Source: Streptomyces sp. NBC_01750 (GTDB lineage Bacteria; Actinomycetota; Actinomycetes; Streptomycetales; Streptomycetaceae). Taken from it: a stretch of 64,000 nucleotides of DNA. The stretch covers positions 7,566,001 through 7,630,000 of the forward strand of contig NZ_CP109137.1 in assembly GCF_035918095.1 (NCBI RefSeq), given 5' to 3'. Shown in pieces: positions 54,856 through 63,715 of the stretch. Position 1 is the stretch's first letter. Each line of letters opens with the position of its first letter. The notes beneath the pieces are model-generated. The model was given only the letters and a program-made list of their open reading frames with translations. It searched no databases and was not told where the DNA came from. A program made the translations under genes and the position numbers.

Positions 54856-56078
54856 GCCGGCCCGCGCGTACCGTCGACGTCCTCGTCGTCGGCGCGGGAC
54901 CGGCCGGTCTCGCGGCAGCCGCCCGGCTCGGCCGGGCGGGAGCGGGCGCCGTCGAGATCGTCGAGCGCGAGCAACAGGCCGGCGGCATCCCGCGCCACTG
55001 CGGCCACGGCGGCTTCGGGCCGCGCGAACAGCGCCGTGCGATGAGCGGTCCGCAGTACGCCCGCCAGCTCGTCGACAACGCCGTACGTGCCGGAGCGGAC
55101 CTGCGCACCGGCGTCACCGTCACCGGCTGGTCCGGCCCGCGCACCCTGGACACCACAAGCCCGGCAGGGCTGGAACGGATCACCGCGCGTGCCGTCGTGC
55201 TCGCCACCGGCGCACGCGAACGGCCGCGCAGCGCCCGGCTGGTGCCCGGCACCCGGCCGGCGGGTGTGCTCACCACGGGCGAACTGCAGCAGGCGGTCCA
55301 CCTCCACGGCCGGCGGGTCGGCAGCCGCGCGATCGTCGTGGGAGCGGAGCCGATCGCCTTCTCCGCGGTACGCACTCTGTGGGCCGCCGGAGTCGAGGTC
55401 CTCGCCATGGTGACCGACCAGGAGCGCCGGCCACCGCGCCCGCTGCTGGAGCGCCGTGTCCCGCTGCTCACCGGCGCCACCGTGACCGAACTGACCGGCC
55501 GCGGCAGACTGACGGGAGTGGGACTGCGGCACCGGGACGGCAGAAGCACCACCGTCGGCTGCGACACGGTCGTGTTCACCGGCGACTGGATCCCCGACCA
55601 TGAACTGGCCAGACGCGGCGGGATCCCGCTCGACCCCGGCACCCGCGGCCCCGCCGTCGACACCGCGTTCCGCACCGCCGGGGCAGGCGTCTTCGCCGCC
55701 GGCAACCTGCTGCACGGAGTCGAGTCGGCCGGCACCGCGTCCGAGGAGGGCCGGTACGTCGCGGACCGGGTGCTGCGGCACCTGAGCGGGGACGCGTGGC
55801 CGGACGGCGGGCTGCGGGTCCAGGTTGCCGGACCGTTGCAGTGGGTGGCGCCGAACCGCATCGCCCCGGACGGCCCCCGTCCGCTGCGGGGCCGCTTCCT
55901 CCTGCGCATCCGCGAGCCCCTCGCCCGGCCTGTCCTCGTCGTCAGCCAGGACGGCCGGGTGCTCCGCCGGCAGCGTCTGCTGCGTACCGCACTGCCCGGC
56001 GGCGGACTCCACCTCCGCGCCGACTGGATCGGGAGTGCTGATCCGGGCGGCGGCCCGGTGGAGATCACCGCCTACTGA
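54852..56078 (+). CDS. NAD(P)/FAD-dependent oxidoreductase partner of the GlpA-like protein
   Basis: This 408-aa pyridine-nucleotide-disulfide-type flavoprotein has the FAD motif VDVLVVGAGPAGLAAAARLGRAG, ARAVVLATGARERPRSARLVPG, a second nucleotide motif SRAIVVGAEPIAFSAVRTLWAAGVEV, and DTAFRTAGAGVFAAGNLLHGVESAGTASEEG near the end. It resembles the FAD subunits paired with GlpA-like proteins. It should pass electrons from the GlpA-like subunit to NAD or a membrane acceptor. No third small subunit (DUF1667 type) is seen next to it. It is translationally coupled to the upstream gene. Confidence 0.88.
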   Translation: MSRPARTVDVLVVGAGPAGLAAAARLGRAGAGAVEIVEREQQAGGIPRHCGHGGFGPREQRRAMSGPQYARQLVDNAVRAGADLRTGVTVTGWSGPRTLDTTSPAGLERITARAVVLATGARERPRSARLVPGTRPAGVLTTGELQQAVHLHGRRVGSRAIVVGAEPIAFSAVRTLWAAGVEVLAMVTDQERRPPRPLLERRVPLLTGATVTELTGRGRLTGVGLRHRDGRSTTVGCDTVVFTGDWIPDHELARRGGIPLDPGTRGPAVDTAFRTAGAGVFAAGNLLHGVESAGTASEEGRYVADRVLRHLSGDAWPDGGLRVQVAGPLQWVAPNRIAPDGPRPLRGRFLLRIREPLARPVLVVSQDGRVLRRQRLLRTALPGGGLHLRADWIGSADPGGGPVEITAY

Positions 56079-56167
56079 GGCCGTGGGACCGGCCGCGGTG
56101 AACGCTCGGGCCGGAGAAGCCGTAATACACGGCAGGCTGTTGAGCCCATCAAGGAGGTCTGCCGCGG

Positions 56168-57097
56168 ATGACTGCCCATCGAACTGCCGCCGCCGCTGCG
56201 CTCGCCGGTGCCCTGCCGCTCCTGCTGACGGCCGTGGCCGCCGGGACTGCGCAGGCGCACGGGGCGCCGACCGATCCCGTCAGCCGGGTGGCCGCATGCG
56301 GTCCCGAGGGTGCCCAGGGTGCGTCGGCCGCCTGCCGCGCCGCCGTTGCCGCGAACGGGGGATCGGCGTTCGACCAGTGGGACAACCTGCGTGTGGCCGA
56401 CGTACGGGGCAGAGACCGCGAGGTCGTCCCGGACGGGCAACTGTGCAGCGCGGGCCTCGACGCGTACAGGGGCCTGGACATCGCCCGCGCGGACTGGCCG
56501 GCGACGGCCCTGAAGGCCGGCGCCCGGTTCACCCTCACCTACCGGACGACGATCCCGCACGAGGGGACGTTCGACCTGTATCTCACCAAGGAGGGCTACG
56601 ACCCGGCAGCGCCGCTGCGGTGGGCCGATCTGTCGGCGAAGCCCTTCGCCACGGCCACCGATCCGCAGGTCGTGGACGGCGCGTACCGGATCTCCGGTCG
56701 GCTCCCGGCCGGACTGACGGGCCGCCATGTGCTCTACACGGTGTGGCGGAACTCGAGCACGCCGGACACCTACTACTCATGCTCCGACGTGGAGTTTGCG
56801 GGTCACAAGGAGCGGGGCGGTGAGCCTGTGGCTCGGCAGCCGGGTTCTCAGCCCGCTGCCGAGCCGTCCTCCGAGCCGGTCGCAGATCCGGCCTCGCAGC
56901 CTGCCTCCGATCCCCCCGCGGAGCCGACGGCCTCCCAGCCGGTCACCGCGCCGGGTTCGGCGCCTGCCGACGAGCCCGTCGGGCAGCCGGCCGCGGCGTC
57001 GGCGGAAGGCGGCAGCACGGCCGTCCTCCTCGGCGGGGTGGCCGCCGTGCTCGCGCTTCTCGCGCTGGGCGTGTCCGCGTTCCTCCGCCGCCGGTAG
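56168..57097 (+). CDS. Lytic polysaccharide monooxygenase (AA10), membrane- or wall-anchored
   Basis: This 309-aa copper enzyme has a signal peptide (1-30, ending TAQA) with cleavage exposing H31 (HGAPTDP), the N-terminal His of the histidine brace. The second His is H131 in TTIPHEGTFDLYL. YYSCSDVEFAG holds the axial Phe. It oxidatively cleaves chitin or cellulose. After the catalytic domain come a Pro/Ser/Glu-rich linker (about 218-280), one hydrophobic span (STAVLLGGVAAVLALLALGVSAFL) and RRR, so it is held at the surface; most Streptomyces AA10 enzymes are free or carry a binding module. The stop lies in a 26-base tandem repeat. Confidence 0.9.
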   Translation: MTAHRTAAAAALAGALPLLLTAVAAGTAQAHGAPTDPVSRVAACGPEGAQGASAACRAAVAANGGSAFDQWDNLRVADVRGRDREVVPDGQLCSAGLDAYRGLDIARADWPATALKAGARFTLTYRTTIPHEGTFDLYLTKEGYDPAAPLRWADLSAKPFATATDPQVVDGAYRISGRLPAGLTGRHVLYTVWRNSSTPDTYYSCSDVEFAGHKERGGEPVARQPGSQPAAEPSSEPVADPASQPASDPPAEPTASQPVTAPGSAPADEPVGQPAAASAEGGSTAVLLGGVAAVLALLALGVSAFLRRR

Positions 57098-57130
57098 CCG
57101 GACGGTTCCTCCGCCGCCGGTAGCCGGACG
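57079..57130. repeat. Exact 26-base tandem duplication over the LPMO stop codon
   Basis: 57079-57104 and 57105-57130 are identical. The first copy contains the last codons (FLRRR) and the TAG (57095-57097) of the LPMO gene. The second copy repeats both in non-coding DNA. Confidence 0.9.
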
Positions 57131-57150
57131 CGACGTCCGAACCCGGGGCC

Positions 57151-57204
57151 GCGACGGCCGCACAGGACGCGACGGCCGCACGGGACGCGACGGCCGCACG
57201 GGAC
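57151..57204. repeat. Three 18-base tandem repeats
   Basis: GCGACGGCCGCACAGGAC (57151) is followed by two copies with one change (57169, 57187). They lie between the LPMO and Ada-AlkA genes. No function is evident. Confidence 0.85.
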
Positions 57205-57290
57205 CCCGGACCCGGCGCCCGCACGGGACGGCCGGACGCTACGTCCGATTTCCGCCAGCGGGTGCCCGGCGCGGTGCCCATACTGGCCGT

Positions 57291-58754
57291 ATGACGATCG
57301 AGGACAGCAGATACGAGGCGGTGAGCAGCAGGGATGCCCGGTTCGACGGGGTGTTCTTCTTCGCCGTGTCCACCACCGGGATCTACTGCCGGCCGAGCTG
57401 TCCCGCGATCACACCCAAGCGCCGGAACGTGTCGTTCTACCGAACGGCCGCGGCGGCCCAGGGCGCGGGCTTCCGGGCCTGCCGCCGCTGCCGTCCCGAC
57501 GCCGTGCCGGGCTCCGCGGAATGGAACGCCCGCGCCGATGTCGTCGGGCGTGCCATGCGTCTGATCGGTGACGGGATCGTGGACAGGGAAGGTGTGGCAG
57601 GCCTTGCCCACCGGCTCGGCTACAGCGCCCGGCAGGTGCAGCGGCAGCTGAACGCAGAACTCGGCGCGGGCCCCATCGCGCTGGCGCGCGCCCAGCGCGG
57701 CCACACGGCAAGGGTCCTGCTGCAGACCACCACCATGCAGGCGGCGGAGATCGCCTTCGCCTCGGGGTTCGCGAGCGTACGGCAGTTCAACGACACCATG
57801 CGGGAGATCTACGCGGCCACGCCCAGCGAACTCCGCTCCGCCCGGCCCGGCCGCACCTCCCGTTTCGGCCCGGTCGCCCAGGAGAACGGGGCCGCCGCCG
57901 GAGTGCCGCTGCGGCTGGCCTACCGCGGTCCGTACGCCGCCGTGGAAGTCTTCGACTATCTGGGCAGCCGCGCGATCACGGGCATTGAGGAGATCGTCGG
58001 CGAGCGCGGCTCCCGTTTCTACCGGCGCACCCTGCGGCTGCCGTGCGGGCCCGGCATTGCCGAGGTGGGCGAACAGCCGGGCGCGGGCGGCTGGCTGGAG
58101 TGCCGGCTGCACCTCGCGGACCTGCGTGATCTGACGACGGCCACACAGCGGATGCGCCGCCTCTTCGACCTGGACGCCGACCCGTGCGCCGTCGCCGAAC
58201 GCCTCGGTACGGACCCGGCGCTGGCCCCGCTGGTCGCAGCCCGTCCAGGGCTGCGCGCCCCGGGCGCGGCCGACCCGCACGAACTCGCGGTACGGGCTGT
58301 GCTCGGGCAGCAGGATTCGGTGTCCGCGGGGCAAAAGCCCGGCGACGCGCTGGTCGCGGCGTACGGGGAGCCGCTCCCCGAGCCGAGCGGCGGTCTTACG
58401 CATCTGTTCCCGCGGGCGGAGAGCCTGGCGGAGGCTTCTCTGGACGAGCTCGGCACGCCCGACGCGCGGCGGGCCACGCTCCGTACGCTGACGGCCGCGC
58501 TCGCAAAGGGCACGGTGGTACTGGACCCGGGCGCCGACCGGGACGGGACCGAGCGGCAGCTGCTCGCCCTGCCGGGCATCGGCCCCTGGACGGCGGGCTA
58601 CATCCGGATGCGGGCCCTCAGCGACCCGGATGTACTCCTGGCGGAGGACGTGGCGGTCCGGGAGGGGATGCGTCGCGCCGGGGTGGCGGCGCAGGACGCG
58701 GAGAGGTGGCGGCCGTGGAGTTCGTACGCCATGCATCACTTCTGGAACACGTGA
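57291..58754 (+). CDS. Ada-AlkA fusion: methyl-phosphotriester regulator with DNA-3-methyladenine glycosylase
   Basis: This 487-aa protein has an Ada Zn domain (1-75) with C33, C37, C64 and C67 (GIYCRPSCP, ACRRCRPD), C33 being the expected methyl acceptor. An AraC-type HTH (about 80-185: GVAGLAHRLGYSARQVQRQLNAELGAGP) follows, then an AlkA glycosylase with N-domain and HhH-GPD (LPGIGPWTAGYIRMRALSDPDVLLAEDVAVREG). It should sense and repair alkylated DNA. One oddity is that the conserved LGQQ-V-S-V-x-A helix reads LGQQDSVSAGQKPGDALVAAYGEPL, with an Asp and a charged insertion-like run. The start at 57291 is the first ATG after the repeats. Confidence 0.92.
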   Translation: MTIEDSRYEAVSSRDARFDGVFFFAVSTTGIYCRPSCPAITPKRRNVSFYRTAAAAQGAGFRACRRCRPDAVPGSAEWNARADVVGRAMRLIGDGIVDREGVAGLAHRLGYSARQVQRQLNAELGAGPIALARAQRGHTARVLLQTTTMQAAEIAFASGFASVRQFNDTMREIYAATPSELRSARPGRTSRFGPVAQENGAAAGVPLRLAYRGPYAAVEVFDYLGSRAITGIEEIVGERGSRFYRRTLRLPCGPGIAEVGEQPGAGGWLECRLHLADLRDLTTATQRMRRLFDLDADPCAVAERLGTDPALAPLVAARPGLRAPGAADPHELAVRAVLGQQDSVSAGQKPGDALVAAYGEPLPEPSGGLTHLFPRAESLAEASLDELGTPDARRATLRTLTAALAKGTVVLDPGADRDGTERQLLALPGIGPWTAGYIRMRALSDPDVLLAEDVAVREGMRRAGVAAQDAERWRPWSSYAMHHFWNT

Positions 58755-58765
58755 GGCTGTCCCGG

Positions 58766-61700
58766 TCAGGGCCTTCGAACGCTCACCCACTCGCCCGGTT
58801 CGGCGACCGGAAGTCCCCACTCGCGGCAGAGCTCACGGTCATCCGGCAGATGGCTGAGGATCACCATGCCTTCGCTGTCGAGCAAGCGGCGCGCCTCGCG
58901 GACCCGCCGGGAGATGTCGCGGAGTCCGGTCACCGTACGCAGCGTGGCGGTGGTGATCCTGCGGCCAGTCACCCGCCTGAAGAGCTCGGACGTCCGGGTG
59001 GTGCCGGTCGGCATGGACAGGATCGCCGTACGGTCTGCTTCGGGGAGGTGCAACAGGAGGTTCTCAGGGAGCTCGGCTCTGCGATGGAGCCATTCCACGT
59101 GAGGGTCGGCATCACGGGGGAGGGCTCGCTTCCCGTCCTGGTCGACCACGTCTGCCGGCAACCCGTGTCCTGCCCGGATCAGCCCGGCCCACCACGTGGA
59201 ATTCCCTTCGTTGGCGTACAGGGCGAGCGAGAGCCCGGCCTGCGCCTCAGGCAAGAACAACCCCTGGGGCCCATAGAGCGTGAAGTGGACGTCGAATGGG
59301 ATGTCCGGCAGGTCGAACCCTGCGCGTACGGCCAGTTCCACGGACTCGGAAAGGCGGCCGTGCTCGGAGGACGTCAGCTCTTCGACGTCGAAGCGACCGG
59401 TCCGGGGGCCGTCGAGGGCCTTGTCGATGCAGTCCCTGAGCACATTCGCCAGGCGGCGTCCGTCCGGATCCTCGGCCTGCAACGCTTCGCGCAGGCGCTG
59501 GAGTTCTTCGTCCATCGGCGGTCCGGGGTCCGGGATTTGGAGCCACGCTTTCAGCGTGCCGCTCTCGTCGTTGATGCGAAGCTTCGCGAAACGCTCCGTC
59601 GACAAGGTGGTGCCGGGGTGTCGCAGAGCGTCCTCCATGGCTGTCGCTGAGACACACAGCGTGCGGGGAGCGCCCGACGCTCGTGCAACGCTGTCGAGGT
59701 CATCGCAGCGGAGCAGCTTGAGTGCCGTGTCCACGGCAAGCCCCGTCACCCCGCTCCTCACCCCACCGGCGTGTACTGCGACCCGCAGGCTGAGCCGGGG
59801 AGAGCCCCGCCGTTCGTTGACGGCGTCGAGAACCCTCGGCAGGTCGTCCACCAGCCCGGTCAGGATATGAGCGATCGGTACGTCCGCGTCGACGGCGAGG
59901 ACGACCGTGCCGTCCCAGAAGCGTGGCCTGCGCCGACTCGTGTCCACGCCGACAGCGGCCAGGACCTCGTCCAGCGTATCGAGCAGGATCGGTCGGTCCG
60001 CGCTCCGGAACGTGGCGAAGTCCTGGACGTCGACGGCGACGACCGTGGGCCGGGGTTGTTCCGGGACGGCGACTGGCGGCGGCTCCGCCTGCTCGAGCCC
60101 CAGCAGTTCTTGGAGCTCCGCTACCCGGCCGCTGTCACCGGTCGTCAGGAGGAGCGCCAGCGCCTCTCGCCAGCGCTGTCGGGCGGTGTCCGTGTCACCC
60201 GAGCGATGGAGGATATGCCCCAGTACGGTCAGGGCCTCCGCCTCCTGTGAGGCGCTGCCGGTCTGCACGAGTGTCAACGCCGACGCCTGGGCGGCACTGT
60301 GCGCCGACTCAAGATCGCCCACGTCCAGGTGGGTCTGGGCCATGTGCAGCAGCGCCAGGCCTACGGCCTGGTGACTGCGATGTTCCCGGAACAGCCTCAC
60401 GGCCTCGGAGAGGCACTCCAACACCTCAGTGTGATGGCCGAGTCGGTGGTGTGCGTCGGACAGCACACCCAGCAGCTCGGCGACGCGGAGCGACATGCCC
60501 AATGCTCGCAGGAGCTCCAGCCCGCCGGTGGCCGCATCGACCGCGTGAGCGGCCGCCCCGTGCTCCAGGTGGAGCCGGGCAAGGCTGTCGAGCGCCGCCG
60601 CCTCCGCGAACCGGTCACGGCAGGAACCGGCGATGGCATGCGCCCGTGTGTAGTGGTCCGCCGCGCGCGCGTAGTCGCCCTCCCGCTGCGCGATGGCCCC
60701 GAAGAGATGGGCGACGGTCCCTGCTGTCGCGGGATCTTCCACACCAACCGCCGTCTCCAGGGCGGCCCGCGCCTCCGACATCAGCCCCGCTGAGAAAAGG
60801 CTGTGGGCGAGGGCGACCTGAGCCCTCGCACGGCTCACGTCGTCCCCGGCCGTCATGGCGTCGTCGGAGATGGTGAGCGCGGCGCCGCGGTACTGCGCCG
60901 CGTGGAGGGGGGAGGTTGCGAGACCCTTGAGCAGCAGGAGCAGATTCGCCCGGATGCGCGGGGCGACGCTGCGGCCGACGTCGTCGGCGGAGAGCACGGT
61001 CAGCACATGGGGCAACTCTTCAAGGAGCCGCTCCAGGCCGGTGCCCCTCGCGACGGCGGCCTTGTCGGAGCCGACGAGCCCCAGGCGGTCGGCGAGCAGA
61101 TCACCCGGGCGGTCCGCCGTGCAGGCACGCACGGCCTCCCTGCCGTAGAGGCTGAGGAGCCGTTCCATGGCATCCGACTCGCCCCAGGCCCGCTGCCGGG
61201 TGAAGCGCTGTACTTCGTCGTGGAATTGGTACGGGTATCGATCAGGCAGTCCGGAGCGCTCCAGCAGCCCCTGAAGGACAAGTTCGTTGACGGTCTCGAC
61301 GGCCGACCGGAGAGGCATGTCGACCACGGCGGCGATCTCCTGAATCGTCAGCTGCGCGGTGTCTATCAGCGCGAGCTGCATCAAAGCCCGCGCGAGCCCG
61401 GGGTCCAGATGGCTGAAGTGCAGCTTGAGTGCGGCGTCCAAGGCCGAATCGGTGGGGTCGGTGCTCTTGAGCCCCGGGGCGATCCGGTTCGCAGGAGGTG
61501 TACGTCCGACGGCGATCCACTTGGCGATCAGCGCAATGGGCAGCGGCCATCCGCCACAACCCCGAACAATTTCGACGCCGTCGTCGAGTGCCAGGTAGTT
61601 CCGCCTCTTCCCCATCAGGTGGCTCAGCAGGCTTACCCCAGACTGGTCAGTCAGCGGGCCGAGTTGGACCACATGCGTGGCGCAGTCAGGCATCGCCGTC

Positions 61701-63715
61701 CTGCTGGTGACGACGACCGCACAGCCGGGAGTTCCGGCGTCGGGCAGCAGCGGAGCGACTTGAGAGGCGTCGTGGGCGTTGTCGAGTACGACCAGCACAC
61801 GGCGCCCCGCCATGGTCGTCCGGTAGAGATCGGAGAGCTCGTCCCGGTCCGCCGGAAGCGATTCGAGCGGAACGCCCAAGGCCTGCAGAAAGCCGACCAG
61901 CACGGACGACGGATCCAACGGACGGGAACCTGAACCCCGCAGGTCCACGAAGAGCTGGCCGTCCGGGAAGTGCTGCTTCACCAGATGCGCAGCGCGGATG
62001 GCGAGCGTGGTCTTCCCGGCGCCGGGAGCACCGCCGGCGGCCCCGATGCACACCACCGGGGACTGGTGCGGTGTGAGGATGCGCAGCAGTTCCTGAAGAG
62101 GTCTTTTCCGGTCGATGAAGAACTCAGCCGACTCTGCCGGAAGTTGAGTGGGCATCGGACGTCCCGATCCCGCCCGACGGGGCTCGCGGACCTCCGCCGG
62201 CAGCCCCAGCAGCTCCAGCGTCCGCCGCGACGCCTGCCCGAACGGCTGGAGTTCCGCCGGGAGTTCTGTCCTTCCGTCCGGGTCGTGCGCCACCGACGGA
62301 AGCTGCCCGCCCCCGTCCCCCTGGGACGACACATGCCGGCTCAGCGCCCGGTTGATACGCCACACGTCGTGCTCCGCGAGCTCCCGCCTCAGCCGTCGTT
62401 GTACCTCTTCGGGCAGGGCCAGCTCGACCGTTCCTCCGAGATCCGTGCCGAGCGAGAAGAGCCCGCTGGTGAGCAGCTCCGCGACATCCGCCGTTGCCGC
62501 CTCGGGCACCAGCTCCTGGCGGATGAGATGCAGCAGGCGCATGCTCAGCCTGTCGAAGGCGGAGCCCAGCACAGCCAGGCGCGCCGCCGCGGGCGAAGCC
62601 GTACGCAGGAAGCCATCGGCACGGGCGTCGGCAGCCGCCGAACGAGAAGCTCGGCGACGAGTCGCCGTGCGGCCACCGGGCGGGACCAGTACCGCACCGC
62701 ATCCCTCCGGGGCCGCGCGCATCAGTGTCCGCGACCAGCGGTCCAGTGAGTGCGGGGACAGCGACAGCACGGGGATGGGCAGCCAGGCGCCCTCGTCCCC
62801 GTCGGGCAGCAATGGCGGTGGATCGAAGACCAGATGTGAATTGACCGATCCCGGAGCGCCCGGCGCGACCCGCACCGTCGGCAGATCAAGACCCGTCCTG
62901 CGCCACAGCTTCGTCGGCAGGGGATTCAGCAGCGCGACCGGCGTCGACAGCGACCACTCCCGCAGCTGCCGCCACACCGTCGGCTCTCGCCAGCCCGGTG
63001 CCGCGCAGTCGGACACGGCTACCACCAGCCGACGCGCGTCGGGCGCCCGGAGCTGTCCCGGGCCGGTCAACCGACCGTTTGTGTCCCGGAGTTCGGGACC
63101 ATCGTCCCCGAAGCCGAGATAGCGCACCTGAAGCGTACGGAACGCGCCGAGGCGGTCCAGTACGGCGGCGAAGTCGGCGATCGTCTCCTGCCACACCTGC
63201 ATCGCGGGGGAGCGGTCCACCACGAGTACGAGGTCGAACCACCGCTCCGGCGCCGCGTTGAACGCCGGGATCAGTTCCCCGCTGCGCGCATAGCCGTCCA
63301 CCGTGGCGTCGATGTCCAGTGCGGCCCGACGGCCCTGACGCCACGTTCGCTTCCACGGCCGCAGGGCGCGGGTCACCTCCAGCGCCAGCGGCAGGCCCGC
63401 GGCCCGTGGCGCGGCCACCGCGTCGCCCCGGATGCGCGAGCTCGCGCCGGCGAGCCGCTCGTGCAGGGGACGCTCGGGGGCAGTGGTTCCCGCACCCGAT
63501 GACGGCGGCGCGGCAGCCTCCGCCACCGGCTCCGGTGCGCGAGCCGCGTCGGTGGACTGTTCCGGCGAAGGCGCACCGGACACCGCCTCCGCCTGTCCGT
63601 TCTCCGCCATCCGGGACGCCAGCCACAGCGCATCGGCCAACGCAGTCCCGTCCAGCTCCGGCGCCGCGGCCCGCAGCGCCGCCACCGCCCGCGCCAGCGA
63701 CGCCTCCTCAGGCAC
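58766..63715 (-). CDS. SAV_2336/vWA-like, NB-ARC, TPR, cyclase-like, NaeI-like multidomain protein
   Basis: This is a 1,649-aa protein; the GTG at 63715 is the first plausible start and overlaps the upstream MoxR stop by eight bases. Domains: a SAV_2336-type N-terminus (1-400) holding a vWA-like core (WFDLVLVVDRSPAMQVWQET at about 159-178, degenerate MIDAS); NB-ARC/STAND NTPase (about 530-900) with P-loop GGAPGAGKT (561-569), Walker B VLVVLDNAHDA (640-650) and GGWPLPIAL; TPR array (about 960-1210); class III cyclase-like domain (about 1223-1395, VVAVDVQDFATF, RFWDGTVVLAV, LRVAVHAGGVRSG); and a NaeI-like C-terminus (1402-1649, LPENLLLHLP, ELFRRVTGR, EGMVILSH). NaeI's catalytic VDCK is VHFT here. 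It is probably a signalling or defence protein. It is convergent with ada-alkA, 11 bases apart. Confidence 0.88.
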   Translation of the reverse strand: MPEEASLARAVAALRAAAPELDGTALADALWLASRMAENGQAEAVSGAPSPEQSTDAARAPEPVAEAAAPPSSGAGTTAPERPLHERLAGASSRIRGDAVAAPRAAGLPLALEVTRALRPWKRTWRQGRRAALDIDATVDGYARSGELIPAFNAAPERWFDLVLVVDRSPAMQVWQETIADFAAVLDRLGAFRTLQVRYLGFGDDGPELRDTNGRLTGPGQLRAPDARRLVVAVSDCAAPGWREPTVWRQLREWSLSTPVALLNPLPTKLWRRTGLDLPTVRVAPGAPGSVNSHLVFDPPPLLPDGDEGAWLPIPVLSLSPHSLDRWSRTLMRAAPEGCGAVLVPPGGRTATRRRASRSAAADARADGFLRTASPAAARLAVLGSAFDRLSMRLLHLIRQELVPEAATADVAELLTSGLFSLGTDLGGTVELALPEEVQRRLRRELAEHDVWRINRALSRHVSSQGDGGGQLPSVAHDPDGRTELPAELQPFGQASRRTLELLGLPAEVREPRRAGSGRPMPTQLPAESAEFFIDRKRPLQELLRILTPHQSPVVCIGAAGGAPGAGKTTLAIRAAHLVKQHFPDGQLFVDLRGSGSRPLDPSSVLVGFLQALGVPLESLPADRDELSDLYRTTMAGRRVLVVLDNAHDASQVAPLLPDAGTPGCAVVVTSRTAMPDCATHVVQLGPLTDQSGVSLLSHLMGKRRNYLALDDGVEIVRGCGGWPLPIALIAKWIAVGRTPPANRIAPGLKSTDPTDSALDAALKLHFSHLDPGLARALMQLALIDTAQLTIQEIAAVVDMPLRSAVETVNELVLQGLLERSGLPDRYPYQFHDEVQRFTRQRAWGESDAMERLLSLYGREAVRACTADRPGDLLADRLGLVGSDKAAVARGTGLERLLEELPHVLTVLSADDVGRSVAPRIRANLLLLLKGLATSPLHAAQYRGAALTISDDAMTAGDDVSRARAQVALAHSLFSAGLMSEARAALETAVGVEDPATAGTVAHLFGAIAQREGDYARAADHYTRAHAIAGSCRDRFAEAAALDSLARLHLEHGAAAHAVDAATGGLELLRALGMSLRVAELLGVLSDAHHRLGHHTEVLECLSEAVRLFREHRSHQAVGLALLHMAQTHLDVGDLESAHSAAQASALTLVQTGSASQEAEALTVLGHILHRSGDTDTARQRWREALALLLTTGDSGRVAELQELLGLEQAEPPPVAVPEQPRPTVVAVDVQDFATFRSADRPILLDTLDEVLAAVGVDTSRRRPRFWDGTVVLAVDADVPIAHILTGLVDDLPRVLDAVNERRGSPRLSLRVAVHAGGVRSGVTGLAVDTALKLLRCDDLDSVARASGAPRTLCVSATAMEDALRHPGTTLSTERFAKLRINDESGTLKAWLQIPDPGPPMDEELQRLREALQAEDPDGRRLANVLRDCIDKALDGPRTGRFDVEELTSSEHGRLSESVELAVRAGFDLPDIPFDVHFTLYGPQGLFLPEAQAGLSLALYANEGNSTWWAGLIRAGHGLPADVVDQDGKRALPRDADPHVEWLHRRAELPENLLLHLPEADRTAILSMPTGTTRTSELFRRVTGRRITTATLRTVTGLRDISRRVREARRLLDSEGMVILSHLPDDRELCREWGLPVAEPGEWVSVRRP

